A program made the translations under genes and the position numbers. A DNA stretch of 64,000 bases, from positions 62,001 through 126,000 of the forward strand of contig CBDHDU010000023.1 in NCBI GenBank assembly GCA_965261725.1, given 5' to 3'. The notes beneath the pieces were generated by a model. The model did no database searches, was not told the origin of the DNA, and was given only the letters and a program-made list of their open reading frames with translations. Below, one piece after another: positions 51,540-60,346 of this stretch; the first letter of the stretch is position 1, and every line of letters starts with the position of its first letter. This DNA is from CANDOC01 sp965261725 (lineage in GTDB: Bacteria > Pseudomonadota > Gammaproteobacteria > Pseudomonadales > Endozoicomonadaceae).

Positions 51540-52524
51540 TCAGTTAAGAATAAGCTCACTTCTTGGTATGTGATGATCACTATATTTTGGTTCATCTTGT
51601 GTGGATTGAACAAAGTTGTGAAAATGTAGCACTTTTTGCTCCCACATAGTGAGTATCACACGAACTGTTTCTGTACTCATCAAAACTTGCAGGCAGGGTC
51701 GGCACTGGAGTGCTGTAAATTGATCATCAATAGGATCATCCCAGTGAAACGTACAACACATGGGTTGTAACTTTTGTGGGTGATGTTCGATAACAAACTT
51801 TCCTTCAGTAACAGGGAGAAGCGGTGTAACTGATAATATTGCAGTCAATAAAATTATTTTTCTGGGAGGTGGCAGCTTTAGTTTGTTAATCTCATTGATG
51901 TAAGTTTTCAGGTCTACATTAAATATGATGTGTTCGATCATTGAAAAATGGAGCTCAAGCGTGCCTTCAGGGGTCTCATTTAATCTGAGTTGGTAGGGAT
52001 TTTCCTGATCAATATATAAACAGATTGTTTTTGGGATGTTGCCGAGTAATGTTGTAACTGATGGTTCAACAAAAATATCACCCAGCCCTGTTTCATTTTC
52101 CTCATAATGGCTCTTACCTGAAGAGCCTGTATCAGTGTTAAGGGTTGCCATTTCTATTATATCTTCACCTTTGGGTCCTACAGCGTGGAGCCTCCCCCCA
52201 GTGATTAACGCGTGCTTTTTCTTTTTTTGTACATTTATTGATAATCTAGAGGTAGCGGGGAGTGTTCTGTCACCTTGAGTGCAAGCGGTAGCTTTTTTTG
52301 TGGAAGGTATCCTTGATTTGGTTACAGGCGTACTTTCGGTGTGCATTTGGTTGGATGCATTTTCTTTCCCATCTGAAACTGTAATATCAGGCTTTCCTGC
52401 TGCAGTATCTGGATGTCGCTTTGTTGGCTGGACTGCTTTTACTTCAGGTGAGTGATCTGCTGGATTCAACGGAGGTAGATTCAGTGGCCGGTAATTGGAA
52501 AAAACCCGTTCTCCGTGTTTATTT
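51540..52524 (-). pseudogene. 3' part of a membrane/secreted protein gene split by IS66
   Basis: The frame is open from the IS border at 52524 (HTNKHGERVFSNYRP at the junction) to a stop at 51540. It is Ser/Thr/Pro-rich at first (KSRIPSTKKATAC), then has a beta-rich part, one hydrophobic helix (KIILLTAILSVTPLLPV) and a Cys-rich region (CCTFHWDDP, QCRPCLQV). It continues exactly in frame with 54135-54403 when one copy of the eight-base duplication is removed. A TTG at 52469 could start an isolated 309-residue product. The family is unknown; composition resembles the effector-like cluster. Confidence 0.72.
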
Positions 52525-54134
52525 GTAACTATTCAGCACCCAGCAAAGAGTGACCGCAGTAATTCTTCATGGCTATAAGCAGGGCTTCAAAAACATTCTG
52601 CCCCTGCTTTCTCGCAGATGAAACATAACTTCGTATTCGGCAATACCATTTCGCCCCTTCCTCGCTTCTGATGCAGCCCGATATTTTTTGCTTCACCTTG
52701 CCATTTCTGATGTCTTGCTCGCTGCCATTATTGTCGAAGGGGATGTTGAGGTCGGTCATGAACCTCAAAGTTTCGTCCTTGTACTCCACCAACCGCTTAA
52801 ACAAGTTGAACGCTTTCGTATTCTTGACTTTGTCACGCCCCAACCGTTGCCGTACTCGTTCCATATAGTCGGCTTCTTCCGCTTGCGCCCTTTTTGCTGT
52901 TCGCTCGAACAGTGAAGAGATACGCTGGCGGATGGATTCCGGCATCGCCTTCATTCCCAGCTTTCTAAAACCATTGCTGAGGTGACAGGCCAGTCTCAGC
53001 AGCCGCTGAAGACGAGCCGCAAGATAGTTGCAGTCGCGATCAACGACACCCTGTAACTCCCTCAGGTGGTGGGCATTGCAGAGTACATGAGCCGCAGCAT
53101 AGCGGAAGTAAACCTTGTAGTGGTCATGAACCAGTATCCCGGCAAAGGTCAGCAAAATACCCATCGTCTCTATGGCGGAATGTCCTTTACTCAAGTCCAG
53201 ATGATAGTACGTCCACTTGTCAGTACGCAGGACATGCATCCACCACAGCGCTCCGGCTACTCTCATGCCTGTTTCATCAGCGCCTGCAATGGGTTCAACC
53301 TTAAGGGCGTCACTAATTGCCTGCTCAGTGCTGGCTAACCGGTCATAAGCATTGCTCTGGAAGGTGCAGATGGAACCCGGACTGACTTCCAATCCGAAAA
53401 TATCCATGAAGAACTGGGAGGCACGCTTGCAAGGTATAAGTTGATACTGACAAAGATACACGGCCAGCGCCTGAGTCACCGGTCCATACTGCACGTGAGC
53501 ATCAACTCCTTCAGGGAAACGGGCTTGTGTCATGTGACCGCAGCGGCACTCTTTGATTTCGGCCACATGGGCTGTCACTTCAAAGTGACCAAAACGACCC
53601 GGTTCAAATACTTGCCTTTCAACCAACTTGGCAATGTTTGCAGAGTGCAGGGACTGATGGCACTTCTCACAGTCTATAACCGGGTGATATTGGGTGCGGT
53701 CAGTGTCAGCGACTTGCTGAAGCGTTGAACCTTTGTGACCTTTCTGACCGCCGGGCTTTCGACCAGACCTCTGTCGTAAGCTTTTTGGGTTAGGTTTGTC
53801 GTCTTGTGGCTCACCCTCCACCGTGGCAGATGAGTCTTTCTGTTTGGCAGCAGGCTTTGCATAACCGTCTGTAGAGGGAGGCTTACTGCTGTTCCGGCTG
53901 TTGATGTTGAGTCTGTCCGCGAGTTCCTTATTTTCTGTTTCCAGTTTTGCTACCTGATCGCCCAGGCCACCGATCTGCTCTTGCTGATCATTTACGATAG
54001 CAAGGAGGGTGACGATAATCTGAAACTCGGGATCAAGTTGACTCATAACAAGCGTTGGTCAGAGAAGAACTGTATTTGAAAATGACACAAAATCACGAAA
54101 ATACCAGCTTATTGTGAGGGTGCTGAATAGTTAC
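52525..54134 (-). mobile_element. Complete IS66-family insertion sequence with tnpC only
   Basis: Perfect 17-base terminal inverted repeats GTAACTATTCAGCACCC lie at 52525 and 54134. A perfect eight-base duplication, GTTTATTT, flanks them (52517-52524 and 54135-54142). Only a TnpC-type transposase gene is present, without TnpA and TnpB, as in the ISBst12 subgroup of IS66. Confidence 0.93.
52529..54046 (-). CDS. tnpC: IS66-family transposase TnpC
   Basis: A 505-residue intact protein. The N-terminal coiled coil (QIGGLGDQVAKLETENKELA), the NSRNSSKPPSTDG segment and the basic RSGRKPGGQKGHKGSTL block are typical of IS66 TnpC. A zinc-finger-like CEKCHQSL and CRCGHMTQ follow, then the DDE domain with IAGADETGMRVAG, VHDHYKVYF and the late Glu in FDNNGSEQDIRNGKVKQKIS. 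No frameshift is seen. It ends four bases inside the left repeat. Confidence 0.94.
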   Translation of the reverse strand: MSQLDPEFQIIVTLLAIVNDQQEQIGGLGDQVAKLETENKELADRLNINSRNSSKPPSTDGYAKPAAKQKDSSATVEGEPQDDKPNPKSLRQRSGRKPGGQKGHKGSTLQQVADTDRTQYHPVIDCEKCHQSLHSANIAKLVERQVFEPGRFGHFEVTAHVAEIKECRCGHMTQARFPEGVDAHVQYGPVTQALAVYLCQYQLIPCKRASQFFMDIFGLEVSPGSICTFQSNAYDRLASTEQAISDALKVEPIAGADETGMRVAGALWWMHVLRTDKWTYYHLDLSKGHSAIETMGILLTFAGILVHDHYKVYFRYAAAHVLCNAHHLRELQGVVDRDCNYLAARLQRLLRLACHLSNGFRKLGMKAMPESIRQRISSLFERTAKRAQAEEADYMERVRQRLGRDKVKNTKAFNLFKRLVEYKDETLRFMTDLNIPFDNNGSEQDIRNGKVKQKISGCIRSEEGAKWYCRIRSYVSSARKQGQNVFEALLIAMKNYCGHSLLGAE

Positions 54135-54403
54135 GTTTATTTGTATGCAAAGAAAAACTGGTAGAAGCAAGTTCATATTCTCCCAGTAACTGGAGGCTGG
54201 ACGATGAGTATCCGGATCTGCCTAGAAAGGGAAAATCTTTGACTTTTGTCTCTTTAGGCAACGAGGTGAAACGGTATCGTTGCTTGTTACGATAATAATT
54301 TATGCAGCTGTTATTGATGCAAAGTCTGGTTCCTTCCATCAAGTCTTCTTTGCAGGCGGAGCATTTTGAACCGCTAAAGGCTGTCGTTGAAAATAATAAT
54401 ATA
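54135..54403 (-). pseudogene. 5' part of the membrane/secreted protein gene, cut by IS66 and IS630
   Basis: The host frame reads ILLFSTTAFSGSKCSACKED at its start, then LCINNSCINYYRNKQRY and LHTNK at the IS66 border. It looks like the end of a signal peptide followed by a small Cys-rich module. The present ATG codons (54408, 54414) lie inside the IS630 end, so the true start is on the other side of that element, after 55500. There a TTG-AAA frame and a hydrophobic stretch exist, but the frames do not join cleanly; a further one-base change seems to have occurred. Confidence 0.6.
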
Positions 54404-55498
54404 CCCATGATCATTGAAGTTGCTTGATTTTCCAGCCGATTTTCAACATTGTACGAACATGCCGAAAATCACCCTGACAGCCCAACAAAAAGTAGCCTTG
54501 GAATCTCGCCACAAAACATCGCGAGATGCACGGGAGTGTGATCGTATCAAGGCTGTTTTGCTCAGGTCTGAAGGGTGGTCACCGTCTGCTATCGCTCAGG
54601 CATTGAGAAAAAGTGAATACACTATTTGTCGCCATCTGGACGCCTATCTGGAAAAGGAAAAGCTCAGGCCGGAGAACGGGGGGAGTGAAAGCCGCCTGAG
54701 TGATGAGCAAACTCGGCAACTGGTCGAACACCTTTCTGAATATACTTACGCACACGTCCATCAGATCGTCGCCTATATTACCGATCGCTGGGGTATCAAA
54801 TATACCGTATCAGGCCTGAACAAGTGGCTGCACCAAAAAGGCTTTACCTACAAAAAGCCAAAGGGCGTACCGCACAAGGCTGATGTTGATAAGCAGGCTG
54901 GTTTTGTGGAGCACTATGAAGCCTTGAAAGCCACGCTACCAGAGGACGAGGTGATACTATTCATGGATGCGGTACACCCGACACAAGCGACCAAAATCAC
55001 TTCCGGGTGGATTCGAAAAGGGATTGATAAAATCATTAATACGACAGGTAGCCGTACTCGGCTGAACATTATCGGTGCGATTGATCTGGACAATATTGAA
55101 GCTGCTGTTTTCGGTCAATTTGATACGGTTAACAGTGAAGCGGTTACCGAGTTTTTCAAGAAAGTTCGGGATAACTATTCATCCATGAACGTTATTCACA
55201 TGGTGCTTGATGGTGCCGGTTACCATCGTTCACAGGAGGTAGTGAAAGAGGCGGAAGAGCTGGGAATAAAGCTTCATTACCTCCCCCCTTACAGTCCAAA
55301 CCTGAACCCCATTGAGCGATTATGGAAGGTGATGAATGAGTATGCCCGGAATAATGAATACTTCGCTCAGGCAAAAGAATTCCGGGAAAAGATTAATCAT
55401 TTTCTGGACGTGACATTGCCCGAAATCGGTTCTTCCTTGGGCAGCAGGATTAACGATAATTTCCAGCGGTTAAATCCGGCATCTTGAATTCACTCAGG
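54404..55498 (+). mobile_element. IS630-family insertion sequence
   Basis: One intact transposase gene is bounded by imperfect inverted ends (CCCATGATCATTGAAGTTGC at 54404; CCTGAGTGAATTCAAGATGC inward from 55498; 12 of 20 bases agree). TA dinucleotides flank it at 54402-54403 and 55499-55500, as expected for IS630/Tc1 elements. Exact ends are less certain than for the other IS because the repeats are weak. Confidence 0.7.
54459..55487 (+). CDS. IS630-family transposase
   Basis: The start at 54459 (MPKITLTAQQKVALESRHKT) is preferred over 54414. The 342-residue protein has an N-terminal HTH pair (ARECDRIKAVLLRSEGWSP, IAQALRKSEYTICRHL), a winglike YTVSGLNKWLHQKGFTYKKP, and the DDE core: LFMDAVHP, HMVLDGAGYHRS and YLPPYSPNLNPIERLWKVMN, the hallmark of IS630. 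The frame is intact, so it may be active. Confidence 0.94.
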   Translation: MPKITLTAQQKVALESRHKTSRDARECDRIKAVLLRSEGWSPSAIAQALRKSEYTICRHLDAYLEKEKLRPENGGSESRLSDEQTRQLVEHLSEYTYAHVHQIVAYITDRWGIKYTVSGLNKWLHQKGFTYKKPKGVPHKADVDKQAGFVEHYEALKATLPEDEVILFMDAVHPTQATKITSGWIRKGIDKIINTTGSRTRLNIIGAIDLDNIEAAVFGQFDTVNSEAVTEFFKKVRDNYSSMNVIHMVLDGAGYHRSQEVVKEAEELGIKLHYLPPYSPNLNPIERLWKVMNEYARNNEYFAQAKEFREKINHFLDVTLPEIGSSLGSRINDNFQRLNPAS

Positions 55499-55590
55499 TA
55501 TAAGCAGCAGATAAATACAGATAAAACAGCCACTGTATGGTTTTTCAAAACGACACCTTACTTGTTTTCATTTGCTCACTTATTAAATTT

Positions 55591-56917
55591 GGGGCTTTCG
55601 CAGGTTGGCTGATCATTTTTGAGCCTCCTGCCGAATTTTCAGATACAGATATTCAAGGTCATTGTAACCACATGCTTTGTAGACAATTCGTTTGATGACC
55701 CCATTGAAGGCTTCGATCTTTGCGCTGGTTATACGATGCTGGCAATAGGACAGTAAACCTTCTCTTGCTCTATCCAGCCCCCTTGCAAAGCGTTTAAGCT
55801 CATCAATACCAGTTTCTTTGGCCAATCCTATCCACTTGTCGAGAAACTTGCTGGCACAGGCTTTGTAGGTGTACGTCCATAGTTGTCTGAGCATATCCTT
55901 CAGTATGTAGGCCTGATTCAGATCTTCATTCATTGACAGTAACTCATGCAGGCTGGTTTCTCGCTTTGGTGTGAGGTTTTCTACATTCATGAACAGGTTG
56001 AACCGCTGACCTTTGATAAAAGGCTTATCGTCTTCCTGTGCTTGCCTCCACTCTCTACGACGAATTTTGTCTATGACTTCGTTGTAGTTAGCAATGATGT
56101 GAAACTTGTCATAGACAATATCAACATCTGGCAGGTACTCTTTGACCGATGCCTTATAGCTGCCACCGCGATCTATTCCTACGCAATGAATACAGGCTCT
56201 TTGCTCCAGTGTCAGACTGCTCAGAAAACGGTCTAACGTCGCTTTTCGTTTACCTTCACCAAGGTAGAGGGTCTCACCTGTATCAGCATTTAGAACAATG
56301 GTCAGATAGTGATGTCCCTTGCCTATTGATTTCTCATCGATTAACAAAGCCCGTAAGCCGTCGAGCTTGGGGGCTGGCAGAGTTTTCATTAGCATCTCTT
56401 TATCCCAGCGCCGTGCTGTGTCATGGGATATAGCGATGAATTCCGGAACCTTATCGCTGGGCATGTAACGGCATAGATGGCTAACATGCTGTTTTAGGCG
56501 GTCTGTAGCTTGAGCCTTGGGAGAAAGGCTAGGAATAGTCACTGTCTCTATATGCTTACAATTTGAACAGCGACCCTGATAGGCTGTGAATAGCAGGTTG
56601 ACCTTGATTGAACCAAACGGCAGATCTTGAACATTTCTATCATTCTTGCGCATCTTGCCCATAGGCCAGTGACACTGGCTGCACTTGAACTGCTGTATAC
56701 GACCATCTCTACGCAAATAGACGAATGCTTCAGAGGCATCCCAGTCGATATCAATACGGTCGATTACCCAACCAGAAAATGCGAACATAGGACGAAGTGA
56801 GGGTGTTGCACGCATGGCTGATCCTTCAGAAATGTTGATCCTTTCAAATCAATCATTCCCTGAAGGCTATTTCTGTTGCAACCCCTCGCTTTTCATCAGC
56901 CAACCTGCGAAAGCCCC
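55591..56917 (-). mobile_element. Complete ISL3-family insertion sequence
   Basis: Perfect 23-base inverted repeats starting GGGGCTTTCGCAGGTTGGCT lie at 55591 and inward from 56917. A perfect eight-base duplication, TTAAATTT, flanks them (55583-55590 and 56918-56925). GG-starting repeats and eight-base duplications fit ISL3. The element and its transposase gene look intact. Confidence 0.94.
55613..56815 (-). CDS. ISL3-family transposase
   Basis: A 400-residue intact protein. An N-terminal zinc-binding region has two Cys pairs (CSQCHWPMG, CSNCKHIE), followed by an HTH (FIAISHDTARRWDKEML). The DDE domain shows ALLIDEKSIGKGHHYLTIV, VGIDRGGSYKASV with VYDKFHIIANYNEVIDKIRR, and the C-terminal Glu in SAKIEAFNGVIKRIVYKACGY, the strongest ISL3 signature. 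Direction is opposite to the neighbouring IS630 gene. Confidence 0.94.
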   Translation of the reverse strand: MRATPSLRPMFAFSGWVIDRIDIDWDASEAFVYLRRDGRIQQFKCSQCHWPMGKMRKNDRNVQDLPFGSIKVNLLFTAYQGRCSNCKHIETVTIPSLSPKAQATDRLKQHVSHLCRYMPSDKVPEFIAISHDTARRWDKEMLMKTLPAPKLDGLRALLIDEKSIGKGHHYLTIVLNADTGETLYLGEGKRKATLDRFLSSLTLEQRACIHCVGIDRGGSYKASVKEYLPDVDIVYDKFHIIANYNEVIDKIRRREWRQAQEDDKPFIKGQRFNLFMNVENLTPKRETSLHELLSMNEDLNQAYILKDMLRQLWTYTYKACASKFLDKWIGLAKETGIDELKRFARGLDRAREGLLSYCQHRITSAKIEAFNGVIKRIVYKACGYNDLEYLYLKIRQEAQK

Positions 56918-56925
56918 TTAAATTT

Positions 56926-57259
56926 TATGTTTCTTTGAGCGAGGCGTAGTATTAATATCGAATTACTGTTTGCTTTTTATAATTTTTCCTGATTACCACT
57001 GAGCGTACGCCAGCATGTAGAAGAATGGCTATCGCTTAAAGGCTTGGCGTGCATGACCTTTAAAATTCATGAACTATCGTCTTGTTAGCGAGAGACTATA
57101 TATTGCTGCTTTTAACGTTCTGATCACGGGGTTAATAGTACATCCGTATATGCTACGAGACAGAGTAATTAACAAAGGTACTCCTGTAGACATGCGTAGC
57201 TTCAGTGGTAATCAGGTAATTTTTAGCTAGAATTAACGACCGGTTTGGCTTTCTCTATT
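56926..57259. other. Gene-free stretch between ISL3 and crcB
   Basis: About 330 AT-rich bases without a convincing reading frame. I looked for a fluoride riboswitch before crcB and could not see the conserved core. The right part must hold the crcB promoter; no clear box is recognised. Confidence 0.5.
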
Positions 57260-57640
57260 ATGTTAAATTATTTCGCGGTTGCTCTTGGTGGAGCTTTAGG
57301 TGCCGTTGTACGCGCATGGACATACTCTCTGTTTGCTGAATTCCGAAGTGCACACTTATTTCCGCTTCCAACGCTGACTGTTAATGTCATCGGTTCAATC
57401 CTGATCGGTATTAGCTGGTACTGCTTAGTAGAAAGGAGCATGCTGCCGCCTGTCTGGAAGAACTTTGCTATAACCGGCATGCTGGGCGCATTAACGACAT
57501 TTTCTACTTTCTCTTTGGATGCATTCCGGCTGATTCAGGCAGATCGACCACAGGAAGCTGTTGTGTATATTCTTGCCAGTGTGCTGTTATGCCTTTTAGG
57601 TACCTGGGCAGGTTATCAGGGTGTGAAACTGGTTTTATAG
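57260..57640 (+). CDS. crcB: Fluoride ion channel CrcB/Fluc
   Basis: The ATG at 57260 (MLNYFAVALGGALGAVVRAW) fits the family; a TTG at 57245 is an alternative. The 126-residue protein has four membrane helices with the motifs GGALGAVVR, TLTVNVIGSILIG (pore Asn) and GMLGALTTFSTFSLD (TTFSTF fluoride-binding track). It dimerises to export fluoride and avoid toxicity. It lies 12 bases before the hydrolase gene, so they form one operon. Confidence 0.95.
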   Translation: MLNYFAVALGGALGAVVRAWTYSLFAEFRSAHLFPLPTLTVNVIGSILIGISWYCLVERSMLPPVWKNFAITGMLGALTTFSTFSLDAFRLIQADRPQEAVVYILASVLLCLLGTWAGYQGVKLVL

Positions 57641-57652
57641 AAGGAAGGTACT

Positions 57653-58300
57653 TTGCAGCTGCTACATAATAAACCGGATAACGCTGATGCCCCGGTACTG
57701 ATTCTGGCCCATGGTGCGGGGGCAGCTATGGATTCTCCTTTTATGGAAGACATGGCTGCCCGACTGTGCGAACGGGGTATTCATGTTGTTCGCTTTGAAT
57801 TCCCTTATATGGCAGGACGCAGAACCGGTGGTAAAAAAAGGCCACCGGATCGCCAGCCTGTGTTACTGGAAACCTGGCGGAATGTGATTCAGCAGGTATC
57901 TGATGAGGCAGGTAAACCTGTCTGGATTGGTGGTAAATCAATGGGTGGGCGCATGGCAACACTAACTGCTGCCGCTGTTGATAATCCTGAAGATAAACAG
58001 TTACCCGTTGCTGGAGTTATTTGTCTGGGTTATCCCTTTCATGCGATCGGGAAACCAGAGAAAACAAGGGTTGAGCACTTCCCTGAGATTGAATGGCCGG
58101 TGCTGATCTGTCAGGGAACCAGGGATCCGATGGGCAACCAGGAAGAAGTGGCGGAATATCAGTTGCCCGAGTCGCTGAATATTAACTGGCTGGAAGATGG
58201 TAATCATGACCTGAAACCCCGCAGGGCTTCAGGTTTTTCCCATGATGATCATTTACAGACGACAGCCGATGTTATTCAGCAGTTTGTCTGCGGTGACTGA
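57653..58300 (+). CDS. Alpha/beta hydrolase (KANL3/Tex30-like, YcjY-type)
   Basis: The TTG start at 57653 follows AAGGAAGG at good spacing. The 215-residue protein has an oxyanion strand (VLILAHGAGAAMDSPFMEDM), the nucleophile elbow GGKSMGGRMA (Ser), an Asp in ICQGTRDPMGN and the catalytic His in EDGNHDLKPR. This set matches a small soluble hydrolase group common in gammaproteobacteria. The substrate is unknown. The gene end is four bases from the convergent outer-membrane protein gene. Confidence 0.87.
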   Translation: MQLLHNKPDNADAPVLILAHGAGAAMDSPFMEDMAARLCERGIHVVRFEFPYMAGRRTGGKKRPPDRQPVLLETWRNVIQQVSDEAGKPVWIGGKSMGGRMATLTAAAVDNPEDKQLPVAGVICLGYPFHAIGKPEKTRVEHFPEIEWPVLICQGTRDPMGNQEEVAEYQLPESLNINWLEDGNHDLKPRRASGFSHDDHLQTTADVIQQFVCGD

Positions 58301-58303
58301 ACG

Positions 58304-59512
58304 TTAAATACTTTCGCCAACACCAAAGTAAGTAATCACATCACCGTCGGTATTAATGGTCACATCAACTTTCAGGTTGATACGCTCATAGGGCAATACA
58401 TTGAAGCGGCAGCCAACACCGACAACACCCAGCCAGTCACTGTCGGTAAAGGATTCTTCGGTACGGTCAATCTTGGTACCGAAGCTTTTACCGACACCGG
58501 CAATACCCACAACAGTCGAGCGATCCAGATATTCGTTACCGGTTTCAGTCAGACGATGACGGTATTCAGTTTCAAGATTCAGCATGTTAGAGCTGATATA
58601 GTCACCCAGCACAAAACCACGCTGGACTTCTTTGCCCTGTCGCCCATAGGTTGAGAAAGCGCTGGTTGGTGCATTTTCTGCGTCGATCAGATAACGGCCA
58701 ACAACTTTGGTTGCCAGAATCTTATTGCTGTCATTTTCGATGCTGTAAAAATGACGGAAGTCGGTGAATACAGATGAATAAGTCTGGTCACTGTCATTGC
58801 CGAGCCAGTCAGCATGGGTTTCGTATTTCAGATCCCAGACAAAACCACCATGCGGATAGTAATAATGCTCACGGGTATCCCATTTCAGACCGAAGCGCAG
58901 GCCGGTGTCGTCATTATAATCACCATAAAACCCGGCTTTTTCGAGGTTTTGCTGTTGCCCGGCCTCGTCAGCAGTGTAACGTGTAGAGCGGTAGTTGAGA
59001 CCAACACCTGCATAGAAATCTTCAAATAACCTGTAGAACACATCACCTTCGAAGCTCCACTCTTCCTTGTTGGTATCAACATTTTCGAGCAGGCTCAGAT
59101 TGGTACTGGTGCGGCCACCTTCAGTAACAATACGCAGTTTGTCTTCCATCAGAATGATGTCAGCAGCGACTTTCGCGATATAACTCTTGTTGCTGGTGTA
59201 GATCAGCGGAACGGCAATGGTTGAAGCATCCGATACCAGGTCATTATCGTCCGGATAAAAAGCATACAGCGGAACAGCCATAATCCCGGTTTTGATACTG
59301 GGATCATAGAAGGGCATCACAATAGGCTTGAACTTGTTGGTGCGATCCGCCTGGTTTTCAGTAGTAATTGTCTGCTGATCTGAGCTTGCAGAAGATAAAG
59401 CTGGCAAATCCTGCTCAGTTGAAACGGGTTGTTCAGCAGCAAATGCTGTAGCTGCCGCCATCAGTGAGGCAGACAAAATACTGGCAACGAATCGGGACAT
59501 TAGAAAACTCAA
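58304..59512 (-). CDS. Outer-membrane beta-barrel protein, D15/BamA-like surface antigen
   Basis: A 402-residue protein with a signal peptide (VASILSASLMAAATAFA, cleaved near AFAAEQ). The rest is built of alternating beta strands with the D15-type motifs GLRFGLKWDTREHYYYPHGG, NMLNLETEYRHRL and a C-terminal YFGVGESI strand. No POTRA domains precede the barrel, so it is not BamA or TamA itself; such barrel-only proteins are found widely and may move lipids or proteins. It is divergent from the MarR gene. Confidence 0.82.
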   Translation of the reverse strand: MSFLMSRFVASILSASLMAAATAFAAEQPVSTEQDLPALSSASSDQQTITTENQADRTNKFKPIVMPFYDPSIKTGIMAVPLYAFYPDDNDLVSDASTIAVPLIYTSNKSYIAKVAADIILMEDKLRIVTEGGRTSTNLSLLENVDTNKEEWSFEGDVFYRLFEDFYAGVGLNYRSTRYTADEAGQQQNLEKAGFYGDYNDDTGLRFGLKWDTREHYYYPHGGFVWDLKYETHADWLGNDSDQTYSSVFTDFRHFYSIENDSNKILATKVVGRYLIDAENAPTSAFSTYGRQGKEVQRGFVLGDYISSNMLNLETEYRHRLTETGNEYLDRSTVVGIAGVGKSFGTKIDRTEESFTDSDWLGVVGVGCRFNVLPYERINLKVDVTINTDGDVITYFGVGESI

Positions 59513-59571
59513 ATCAGGTCAGCCAGGTCGCACTGGCAGAAAGGAGAGGTAAATAACAACCTCTCTCACTT

Positions 59572-59589
59572 GTGTTGTGCATACAACAA
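59572..59589. promoter_or_regulatory. Candidate operator between the outer-membrane gene and the MarR gene
   Basis: GTTGTGCATACAAC (59574-59587) is a perfect GTTGT-N4-ACAAC dyad, about 65 bases upstream of the outer-membrane gene start and 190 bases before the MarR gene. MarR proteins often bind such dyads. The rest of the 262-base gap shows nothing else clear. Confidence 0.45.
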
Positions 59590-59774
59590 AATTCAGGCGA
59601 GTAATCTACATGTCTCTGGTGCGCGTGGCTTTAGGGATATTCAGCAGTCTTACAGGGATAAATAGCGCGGCTATGGTGCAGGCAACGATAGCGGTGGGGC
59701 GGCTAACACTGCGCGTGGGCGAATAGCTTTGTTATTATGAAAAGCTGTTTATAGCTATTCTCGGATGTACATCC

Positions 59775-60239
59775 ATGTCCATTTCCCTGACCCCTGTCCC
59801 TTCTTTGGATGACAGTCATTTTTTTGTGATGGCTGTGTTGCACAAACAGTTTCGTGTTCAGGCACAGGAAAGGCTGCAGAAAAATTTTGATATTACGCTG
59901 GAAATGCTTGGGGCTCTGGAGGCAATCAGCTACTTTCAGCCAATGAGTCAGCAGCATCTGGCGGATACCTTGTGTGGTGAACGCTCATCGACAAAGAGGC
60001 TGGTGGATAATTGCCTCAAAAGAAGTTTGGTCGTTGTCAGTCGTTCAGAAACCAATAAAAAAAGCAAACTGCTTAGTTTAACGGAATGTGGGGAGCGTAT
60101 GAGAGAGCAGGGTGACCGGATTATGTGCACTTTAAGTGAAGAATATCTTTCTGTGTTAACACCGGGTGAGCAAGGTCAACTGATGTTGCTTTGTCGTAAG
60201 CTGATTACCTCCAATCGTAATAAAACGATTAACGTATAA
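59775..60239 (+). CDS. MarR-family transcriptional regulator
   Basis: A 154-residue winged-helix protein. Dimer helix HKQFRVQAQERLQKNFDITL, HTH MSQQHLADTLCGERSSTKRL and wing SETNKKSKLLSLTECGERM follow the MarR plan, with the conserved Lys-Ser wing and LTECG turn. It precedes a MATE pump gene by 107 bases, so it may control that pump. The ligand is not known. Confidence 0.87.
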   Translation: MSISLTPVPSLDDSHFFVMAVLHKQFRVQAQERLQKNFDITLEMLGALEAISYFQPMSQQHLADTLCGERSSTKRLVDNCLKRSLVVVSRSETNKKSKLLSLTECGERMREQGDRIMCTLSEEYLSVLTPGEQGQLMLLCRKLITSNRNKTINV

Positions 60240-60346
60240 AGCGAATAGCCTTAGGTAATTAGTGAATTCTGAATAAAAAGACTGGAAACGTTTTCTGTGA
60301 TCAGAGGAAAATTGTTGTTTTTCTCTGATGCGTAGGAAGCCTGTCG

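Noticed and set aside
56926..57259. Fluoride riboswitch before crcB
   Set aside because: The conserved pseudoknot core and GG-GAUGG-like elements could not be recognised by eye; a covariance search would decide.
58209..58236. Hairpin CCTGAA/TTCAGG as a terminator for the hydrolase gene
   Set aside because: It lies inside the coding sequence about 65 bases before the stop codon and has no T-run of useful length, so it is more likely chance.
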